Shown in pieces: positions 24,940-30,819 of a stretch of 30,819 nucleotides of DNA. Where the stretch lies: assembly GCA_046154695.1 (NCBI GenBank), contig JBJXFI010000231.1, forward strand, positions 1-30,819, read 5' to 3'. Below the pieces are notes generated by a model, which was not told the origin of the DNA, ran no database searches, and saw only the letters and a list, made by a program, of their open reading frames with translations. The DNA is from DALYLB01 sp046154695 (GTDB taxonomy: Bacteria > Acidobacteriota > Blastocatellia > RBC074). The first letter of the stretch is position 1. Every line of letters begins with the position of its first letter. The position numbers and the translations under genes are program-made.

Positions 24940-27348
24940 TTAACAAACACTTTGCGAAACGAGCCGGTTTTCCCCATCGGCGCGGAGCGCGAGATCCTCG
25001 ATGACTCGAAAAAGCTCCGGGGACTGAATCGGCTTGGAGAGGTAATCGTCCATCCCGGCGTCCAGACAGGCCTCGCGATCGCCCTTCATGGCGTGCGCGG
25101 TCATGGCGATGATGGGGAGGTGCCCGCCGGTGAGCCGCTCCCGTTCCCGAATCAGGGCCGTGGCTTCCAGCCCGCCCATCTCGGGCATTTGAACGTCCAT
25201 CAGCGCCAGATCGAAGCCGCCGTTCCCGGCCGCGGCGACCGCTTCGCGGCCGTTTCCGGCCACAACGACGGTATGGCCGAGCTTCTTCAGCATCAGGGTG
25301 GCCACGCGTTGATTAACGACATTGTCCTCTGCAAGCAGGATGCGCAGCCCGCGCGATTCTTCCGCCGCCGGTTGCGATTCCGCCGGCGCATCGGGCTGCG
25401 CGGCGGGACGGTGGCCGAGCGAGGCGACGATTGTCGACAGCAGTTCCGATTGTTTGACCGGCTTGATGAGACAGGCATCGATTCCATGCGCGCGCAGCGT
25501 CTCGGAATCCCTCGTTTGGCCGGCCGAGGTCAGCAAAATCGCGGGCGCTCCCCGGATTCCGTGGCGCCGCTGAATCTCCGCCGCGAGCATCCATCCGTCC
25601 ATCTCCGGCATGTGGCCGTCGAGCAGCAGCAATTCAAAGGACCTGCCGGCTTCGGCCGCCTGTTGAATCGCGACCAGCGCAACGCGCCCGCCGTCGACCG
25701 CCACCGGCCTCATCGCCCAATTCGTGAGCATCCCCTCGAGAATCCGCCGGTTGGTTGCGTTGTCGTCCACGATCAGGGCGCGCAACCCGGCCAGATCGGC
25801 CTGTTTGGGGTGCGCCAGCTTCTTCGCGGGTTCGGGCTGCGCGGTCAACCACGCAGTGAAATGGAAGGCGCTGCCGTGGCCCACGAGGCTCTCCACCCAG
25901 ATATTCCCACCCATTAGCGCCACCAGCTGCGACGATATGGTCAGGCCGAGGCCGGTCCCGCCATAGACCCGCGTGGTGGAGCCATCCGCCTGCGTAAATG
26001 CCTCGAAGATGCGCTTCTGCATCTCCGCCGGAATCCCGATCCCCGTGTCCCGAACCACGAAGTGAAGACAAACCCGCTCGCCCTCCCGCCCCTCGACGCC
26101 GACATCCACGACCACCTCTCCCTGAGACGTGAACTTGATCGCGTTGCCGATCAGGTTGACCAGGATCTGACGAAGGCGCGCCGGATCCCCCAGCACCGCC
26201 TCCGGCGCCTCCGGACTCACGCGGGAGGCCAGCTCCAGCCCCTTCTGATGGGCCCGCAGCGCCAGCGCTCTCATCGTCTCCTCTATGCATTCGCCCAGAT
26301 CGAAGGCGACCGACTCCAGCCCCAGCTTGCCGGCTTCGATCTTCGAAAAGTCCAGAATGTCGTTGATGATGGTCAACAGCGAATCGGCGGAGGTTTTGAT
26401 CATTCCGACATACTCGATCTGTTCCGCCGTCAACCGGGTGTCGAGCGTGAGTTCGGTCATCCCGATGATGCCGTTCATCGGCGTGCGGATCTCATGGCTC
26501 ATATTGGCCAGAAATTCGCTCTTGGCGCGGCTCGCATCCTCCGCCTTCTCCTTCGACTGAATCAATTCCTCGTTGGCCGATCGCAATTCCGCCGTCCGCA
26601 GCCGCACCTTTTCCTCCAGATTGTCGCGATGCCGCTGCAGCTCCTGATCGCGCGCCTGAATCTCCGACAGCATCACGTTGAAATCATCGACCAGCAGCCC
26701 CAGTTCGTCCCCTCCATGCCTGCTCGCGCGAAGGGCGAAATTCTTCTCCGCCGAAACCCGCTTCGCCGTCTGCGCCAGATGCAGAATCGGCGCCGAGATG
26801 AGGCTCTGCAGTTTGGATGAGAGCAGGAACGCCACCGCGAGCGAGAGCAGCAGGATCGAGGCCAGCATCGTGGCGAACCGCAACATACGAGATTGCAGCT
26901 CCCGCATGTCCGATTCCAGATAAACGGTCCCGATCAGTTCGCCCCCCAGCGAGATCCTGCGAAACAGCACCAGCCGCCCTTTCTCAAAACGACTCCGATC
27001 CCTCTCCGCCGGGGGCGGAGTCGCCGTGGCGGGCTGATCGCTGCGCAGGTATTTCGCAAACGGACGCCCATCGGCCGTGTAAATCCAGGCGGAGACGATC
27101 CGCGGCTTGGCGCGCAGCGCCGCCAGCATCTCCTGCGCGGACTCCTGATCCTTAAAGGCCAGCGCGGCCGTGCTGCTCGTTCCGATCATTTCCGCCTGGG
27201 TCTGCAGGTCCCGCACCATCGCCCAGCGGGAAATAAACAGATCGTAGGCCATGAACGCAACGCAGGCCAGCAGCAAGGCGGCGCTGCAAATAAGCATGTT
27301 GATCAGCGTCAGTTTCCGCTTGATCGAAAGATTCCGTAACGCTGCCAT
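24940..27348 (-). CDS. CHASE8-containing hybrid sensor histidine kinase with two receiver domains
   Basis: An 802-residue membrane kinase. TM1 (15-38), a periplasmic segment (about 44-148) resembling CHASE8 (EMIGTSSTAALAFKDQ, AWIYTADGRPFAKY), TM2 (156-178), HAMP (179-231), a coiled coil, HisKA with H285 (FLANMSHEIRTPMNG), HATPase_c (387-505, GGTGLGLTI), then two receivers. REC1 (about 520-637) has D577 in LLLLDGHMPEMDG; REC2 (about 672-790) has D718 in LALMDVQMPEMGG. There is no HPt or DNA-binding output, so a partner is expected elsewhere. The start at 27348 is preferred over an upstream in-frame ATG because a purine-rich GGAAGGGA precedes it and it avoids overlap with the YfiR gene, which ends 22 bases upstream. 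CHASE8 is the periplasmic domain of YfiN/TpbB, the partner of YfiR. Confidence 0.92.
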   Translation of the reverse strand: MAALRNLSIKRKLTLINMLICSAALLLACVAFMAYDLFISRWAMVRDLQTQAEMIGTSSTAALAFKDQESAQEMLAALRAKPRIVSAWIYTADGRPFAKYLRSDQPATATPPPAERDRSRFEKGRLVLFRRISLGGELIGTVYLESDMRELQSRMLRFATMLASILLLSLAVAFLLSSKLQSLISAPILHLAQTAKRVSAEKNFALRASRHGGDELGLLVDDFNVMLSEIQARDQELQRHRDNLEEKVRLRTAELRSANEELIQSKEKAEDASRAKSEFLANMSHEIRTPMNGIIGMTELTLDTRLTAEQIEYVGMIKTSADSLLTIINDILDFSKIEAGKLGLESVAFDLGECIEETMRALALRAHQKGLELASRVSPEAPEAVLGDPARLRQILVNLIGNAIKFTSQGEVVVDVGVEGREGERVCLHFVVRDTGIGIPAEMQKRIFEAFTQADGSTTRVYGGTGLGLTISSQLVALMGGNIWVESLVGHGSAFHFTAWLTAQPEPAKKLAHPKQADLAGLRALIVDDNATNRRILEGMLTNWAMRPVAVDGGRVALVAIQQAAEAGRSFELLLLDGHMPEMDGWMLAAEIQRRHGIRGAPAILLTSAGQTRDSETLRAHGIDACLIKPVKQSELLSTIVASLGHRPAAQPDAPAESQPAAEESRGLRILLAEDNVVNQRVATLMLKKLGHTVVVAGNGREAVAAAGNGGFDLALMDVQMPEMGGLEATALIRERERLTGGHLPIIAMTAHAMKGDREACLDAGMDDYLSKPIQSPELFRVIEDLALRADGENRLVSQSVC

Positions 27349-27370
27349 ATCCCTTCCCCTCCCGGCGCGC

Positions 27371-28012
27371 CTATCGCCCGATGACTGACTTTGCAAGGGC
27401 CAGCAGCTTCGAGCTGATTTTCAACCGCATCTGCGCCGCCGCTGTCGCGTTGATCTCGAATCGCACCTTGTTCTCCTCCATCAGAAAATGGATGATTCCG
27501 CCCTGTTGATTGAACTGGCCCATCTCTCCGATGGTCAGGACGCTCCCACCCTTGAGGCTTTCGATGATCTGGGGCGTCCGCCGGCTCTCCGATGAACTGA
27601 TGAAGAGAATGTGGCACCCCTTCAGATTCTGCCCCCACTTCAGCCGGCTGATCTCCAGACGCCGGTTATTCACGCTCTTCTCGCTGATGGTCTGCTCCAG
27701 GGCGTCGCCGAAGGGGTCGTTGCCGACGATGCCGATGACGAGCGGAGCGCCGCCGTCCGAAAAGGCATCGGGCGGCCACTCGACAAACTTCGCGAAGTTG
27801 AAGAGAAAGGCGGCCTTGACCTGGTACTCGTCCCGCTGCGGAGACTGCCCCAGCCCGCTGACGACGATCACCGACGAGAGCATCGTCAATAGCAGGGCGC
27901 GCCTCGTGACGACCGGAAGAGGGCGGGATCGGACGGGGCGCGGCCCGCGTCTCGCCTGAAATATACGCGGCTCATCTCCTCCGAACCCGTCGGCAGATGC
28001 CTCCATATCCAT
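27371..28012 (-). CDS. yfiR: YfiR-like periplasmic regulator (DUF4154 family)
   Basis: A 213-residue protein of the YfiR family, with EYQVKAAFLFNFAKFVEWP at 62-80, VLTIGE at 158-163 and the closing GGIIHFLMEENKVRFEIN to KISSKLLALAK block. A hydrophobic segment (39-55) after an unusually long, Arg-rich N-terminus (1-38) suggests export, with the mature domain from about 57. In Pseudomonas, YfiR binds the periplasmic domain of the diguanylate cyclase YfiN and holds it inactive, and is itself titrated by YfiB. Only one cysteine (C133) is present, so the family's disulfides are absent. The start at 28012 overlaps the receptor stop codon (TGATG) and has GGAGG five bases ahead. The CHASE8 kinase follows at once, a likely partner. 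Confidence 0.9.
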   Translation of the reverse strand: MDMEASADGFGGDEPRIFQARRGPRPVRSRPLPVVTRRALLLTMLSSVIVVSGLGQSPQRDEYQVKAAFLFNFAKFVEWPPDAFSDGGAPLVIGIVGNDPFGDALEQTISEKSVNNRRLEISRLKWGQNLKGCHILFISSSESRRTPQIIESLKGGSVLTIGEMGQFNQQGGIIHFLMEENKVRFEINATAAAQMRLKISSKLLALAKSVIGR

Positions 28013-30054
28013 CAAAACCTCCAGGTCAGCTTCCCGTAAAGGCTGCGCTCGACCTGTGTAGGGGTCTCCCCGAGTTGTTGGGTCCCAAATTCCGGATGCC
28101 GCGGGTCGAGCAGATTCTGCATCCCGAGGCTCAGTTCCAGAGATTCGGCTACTTGCCATCCGAGCCTGGCGTCGACTCTCGTGTATCCCGGGATCGCTCC
28201 ATCCGTGAGCCGGCCCACGCGATAGATCGACGTGTCGAGTTCCAGCCCGCGCCGCAGCTTCAGAAACGAGCGCAATTGCGCCTGATGCCGGGGACTGTTT
28301 CCCTCCTCATTCTCGACGTCCGGAAGCAGCTGCCCCCGGCTCTCCGGGTAGACGTGCAACTGAACCCGCAGAAACGTGTACCCGGCGCTCAATTTCCAAT
28401 GGGTCGTGACATTCCAGTTGGACGAAAGTTCGGCGCCGTAGGACTCTCCCAGCAACCGGTTCCCCAGGATCACCGGAATCACCACACGCGGCGGCGGGGG
28501 CACGGGGGCAAAATACGGCGCGCCGGGACTGGCGCTTCGCAGGCGGCGATAGGTGTTGTAGAAAGTTGCGAGATCGAACGAAAGATTGCCTGCGGGCTGA
28601 ATGCGGTATCCCACTTCATACGAGAACTGTACCTCCGACCGGAACCCGCGATCCCCGAAGACCGTGACCACATTGGGCACGGGCCCCGGACTGGGAAGAA
28701 CCTGGTAAGGCGTGCGGATGTCATCCTCGATCCGGGAGGGCGTTCGGACCGCGCGCGAGACCGCGGCCCAGACCGTCTGGCGCTCGCTGGGCGTCCACAG
28801 AAATCGCACGTTCGGCTGGATCTCAAATCCCGTGTAATCGTTATGCTCGAACTTCGATCCGAGGGTCAGGCGCGCGCGCCCCGGAACCAGCCTGATCTCA
28901 TCCTGCAGAAAGGCGCTGAAGAGATTGACGGTTCGCTGGCTCGGAATGAAGGTCGAGCTGAGCCGGTCGGCGAGCCGATCCGCTGTCACCCGATAGCCGA
29001 GCCCCCAGACCCAATCCTGCCGCCCGCCCACCGCCGCGTGATGCTGAAGGTCGAAGTTGAAAGTGTCGCGGTCCTCGCCGAAATAGCTCTCCCTGCGGCT
29101 CGTTCGATCGTAATAGACCTGGACCGTCAGGTCCGACCGGTTGGAGTTCGTCCGGCGCCAGCGGGCGACCGCGTTTCCCCCCGAAAAATCGATCCGGTCG
29201 TCCGCGATTCGCGCGAACGGCGGCGCCGCCGAAAAGAGCCTGATCCGCTGCCCCGCATCGCCGCCATAGAGGTCTCCATGGAAGGCCACCTCATCCTTTT
29301 TGCTCGCTTGCCAGTCAACGCGAAATCCGCCGCGCACCGCATCCCACCTGTCCGGCACGGGCCGGCCCGAGAAGTCCACCGAACGGTCGCGGTTGAAATA
29401 TTTGCCATAGATGCGGTAACTGGCCTTCTCCCCGATCCTGCCGCCGTAGCGCATGGCGGTGAACCCGAGCTCCTCCGATCCCGCCCCGGCGATCAGCAGG
29501 CCGCCCTCGGTGTTCCTTGTGTGCTTCGTGATGATGTTGATCACGCCGTTGACGGCATTGGCGCCCCACATCGTGGCGCCCGGACCGCGTATGATCTCGA
29601 TCCGCTCCACATCATCGAGGATCAGGTCCTGCACTTCCCAAAATACGCCCGAAAACAGGGGCGTGTAAACGCTTCGCCCGTCGATCATCACCAGCATCTT
29701 GTTGGCGAAACGGCCATTGAAGCCGCGGGAGGTGATCGCCCATTTGTTGCCGTCGATCCGCGCCACGCTCAACCCCGGCACCATCCGCAGCAATTCCGGA
29801 ATGCTGGTCAGCCCCGATCGGCGGATCTCCTCCTGCGTGATGACGAAGATCGCCGCCGCCGTCTGAAAGAGCTTCTCCTCCTTCTTCGAGACCAGGGTGA
29901 CCTCGATGTTCATCAACTCTTCCAGGCTGCGTTCGGCCAAATCGCGCGCTTGTTGCGGGTTCTGCGCCATCGCCCCGCCCGCCAGCACCGCCGCCGTGAA
30001 CAGGAGGCAGGACGCTCGCCAATTCATGCTCGCCCATTTCTCGATTCGATTCAT
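28012..30054 (-). CDS. TonB-dependent outer-membrane receptor
   Basis: A 680-residue outer-membrane receptor. The signal peptide covers residues 1-30 (cleavage after GGAMA). A short N-terminal segment, LEELMNIEVTLVSKKEEKL (44-61), leads into the plug domain (about 62-180) with SIPELLRMVPGL, SRGFNGRFANKMLVMIDGRSVY and IEIIRGPGATMWGANAVNGVINIITK. The rest is a beta-barrel ending in a C-terminal Phe (LTWRF), as expected for BAM-inserted barrels. The ligand is unknown; no siderophore or cobalamin genes are nearby. The start is ATG 30054, with GGGGAG seven bases ahead, in preference to the ATG at 30060. The stop overlaps the YfiR start by one base, so the receptor heads a coupled receptor-YfiR-kinase operon. 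Confidence 0.94.
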   Translation of the reverse strand: MNRIEKWASMNWRASCLLFTAAVLAGGAMAQNPQQARDLAERSLEELMNIEVTLVSKKEEKLFQTAAAIFVITQEEIRRSGLTSIPELLRMVPGLSVARIDGNKWAITSRGFNGRFANKMLVMIDGRSVYTPLFSGVFWEVQDLILDDVERIEIIRGPGATMWGANAVNGVINIITKHTRNTEGGLLIAGAGSEELGFTAMRYGGRIGEKASYRIYGKYFNRDRSVDFSGRPVPDRWDAVRGGFRVDWQASKKDEVAFHGDLYGGDAGQRIRLFSAAPPFARIADDRIDFSGGNAVARWRRTNSNRSDLTVQVYYDRTSRRESYFGEDRDTFNFDLQHHAAVGGRQDWVWGLGYRVTADRLADRLSSTFIPSQRTVNLFSAFLQDEIRLVPGRARLTLGSKFEHNDYTGFEIQPNVRFLWTPSERQTVWAAVSRAVRTPSRIEDDIRTPYQVLPSPGPVPNVVTVFGDRGFRSEVQFSYEVGYRIQPAGNLSFDLATFYNTYRRLRSASPGAPYFAPVPPPPRVVIPVILGNRLLGESYGAELSSNWNVTTHWKLSAGYTFLRVQLHVYPESRGQLLPDVENEEGNSPRHQAQLRSFLKLRRGLELDTSIYRVGRLTDGAIPGYTRVDARLGWQVAESLELSLGMQNLLDPRHPEFGTQQLGETPTQVERSLYGKLTWRF

Positions 30055-30203
30055 ATACATTCTCCCCATGCCCGCGATCCGCAAGGGGCCCGTCCTTCGA
30101 GCCGTACCGTTCTCGACACGCCCCTGGCGCACGCAAAAGACCGCCGGCGCATTGCTGAAACCGCCGCCGGCAGGTCTCCCGCCAGCCCGTTTTGCGCCGT
30201 CGT

Positions 30204-30232
30204 AATATGTTGATGCAGGGAAAAACTGGCAA
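30204..30232 (-). promoter_or_regulatory. Candidate sigma-70 promoter of the TonB receptor operon
   Basis: On the minus strand TTGCCA (30227-30232, five of six) and CATATT (30204-30209, four of six) are separated by an ideal 17 bases. Transcription would begin near 30197 and give a leader of about 140 bases before the receptor ATG at 30054. Confidence 0.5.
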
Positions 30233-30451
30233 GATATTCGCGTTCCACCGGCTTCCGCCCGGAATGCCCGGGAGTCGAAGGCACTTCCGTCAGGGTGACC
30301 GGCCGGGATGTCGCGGCGACCTGCGGTTGTCAGGGAATGGCTGCAGGCGGCGCCGGATCGCTCGATGCTCCTCCGCGCCCTCCGGCAATCCCGATTTACA
30401 GTACCACCAGAAACTCAATCAAGCAACAATATATTGTGTGTCTACGATAAG

Positions 30452-30468
30452 CCTACACAATTTGTAGG
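30452..30468. promoter_or_regulatory. Perfect operator-like dyad CCTACA-N5-TGTAGG
   Basis: A 17-base dyad with perfect 6-base arms in an AT-rich patch. TACA/TGTA dyads are typical of BlaI/MecI/CopY-type repressor operators, which are common in Acidobacteriota. No BlaI or BlaR gene follows; the next sequence is a decayed transposase. It may be an orphaned promoter/operator. Confidence 0.4.
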
Positions 30469-30473
30469 ACTCA

Positions 30474-30819
30474 ATGCCCCCATCCGCTCGGCGCCCCGAT
30501 TCCCGGGTGGGAAGAATTGATGCTCTAAAACCAAGTTTTCTTGAATTTGAGATTGCCGGCGAAAACGCCCTCGTAATGGCGATTCATCTTGAGAGGCTCT
30601 CCCTGTTCCAAGAGGAACAAGGATTTCAAAGAGTGATATGACTTCCTCAAGAAAAACGCAAAAAGCGTGTCCAGTTCAATGGGTCCACTTCAGTCGTCGA
30701 GATAGCCGGGCAACGGATCACGGTGCAGGTTTTCAATCTGCGCAGCATGGCGAGCGGCGCGGCCTTTCATCGGGCCTATCTCCACGCGACGCAACAGGCC
30801 TTTCTCGATGGGCATCAGC
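30474..30819 (+). pseudogene. istA: IS21-type istA transposase remnant (frameshifted, runs off the right edge)
   Basis: From ATG 30474 a frame encodes RVGRIDALKPSFLEFE and onward to GFQRVI, resembling the second helical region of IS21 IstA (RxxKLDPFKP...RLxxxGF). It stops at TGA 30639-30641. Reading continues one base over as DFLKKNAKSV, the expected IstA continuation, so a frameshift is likely. The first frame resumes after the stop with VVEIAGQRITVQVF and MASGAAFHRAYLHATQQAF, the start of the IstA integrase core. About 20-30 residues that normally include the first catalytic Asp (QVDW) are missing, as is the N-terminal helix-turn-helix. The copy is therefore inactive. The rest lies beyond the window, so its length and any istB gene are unknown. 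Confidence 0.75.

Larger units (their letters stand above)
30055..30473. other. Intergenic region between the receptor operon and the IS remnant
   Basis: It contains the candidate receptor promoter, a GC-rich leader of about 140 bases with small GC-rich stems but no riboswitch that I recognise, and at its far end an AT-rich patch with an operator-like dyad. No gene is supported. Confidence 0.5.

Noticed and set aside
30055..30200. Possible riboswitch in the TonB receptor leader
   Set aside because: The leader is GC-rich with small stems, but I found no cobalamin, c-di-GMP or other riboswitch core I could match.
27997..30213. 738-codon open frame on the plus strand opposite the TonB receptor
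   Set aside because: A low-complexity Arg/Pro-rich translation without any family motif; the minus strand encodes a complete plug and barrel.

Overview
The window is GC-rich and reads like an acidobacterial chromosome, possibly class Blastocatellia. The clues are a giant secreted protein ending in a TIGR03437-type domain (a hallmark of Solibacter-like Acidobacteriota), paired NHL propellers, numerous exported proteins, a Gram-negative envelope (TonB receptor, lipoprotein foldase), and small dispersed palindromic repeats between genes. The assignment is inference from gene content; there is no rRNA or tRNA gene here to confirm it.

Left part (1-6100): a partial secreted protein of unknown function runs off the left edge on the minus strand. 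After a 1.2 kb non-coding stretch comes a plus-strand group: an FHA-domain protein, an exported amidohydrolase fused to a CIA30 domain, and an M20 metallodipeptidase. Two copies of a long imperfect palindrome built from ACGGAACAGACGGAA units lie in the gaps, and a second repeat family (GGAGTTCCGCC type) also has two copies in the window.

Middle (6110-22000), all minus strand: an EVE-domain protein, a YbaK-type aminoacyl-tRNA deacylase downstream of an ABC-F ATPase, a parvulin-type foldase lipoprotein, RidA, a 2116-residue multi-propeller exported protein, a bifunctional Rel/SpoT (p)ppGpp enzyme and an EF-G paralogue. Many of these serve translation quality control and stress response, but only ABC-F/ybaK looks like a tight operon.

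Right part (22158-30054), all minus strand: a signalling cluster transcribed TonB-dependent receptor -> YfiR-like periplasmic protein -> CHASE8 hybrid histidine kinase with two receivers, then a second membrane histidine kinase overlapping an OmpR-family response regulator. The first three genes overlap or nearly abut. They look like a Yfi-type periplasmic switch whose output is phosphotransfer rather than a diguanylate cyclase; this is the most interesting system in the window. The right edge holds a decayed IS21-type istA fragment preceded by an orphan operator-like dyad.

Several minus-strand genes (rel, the second histidine kinase, perhaps the ABC-F gene) lack a well-placed Shine-Dalgarno sequence and instead have a TAnnnT hexamer exactly 8 bases before the ATG, which suggests leaderless transcripts.
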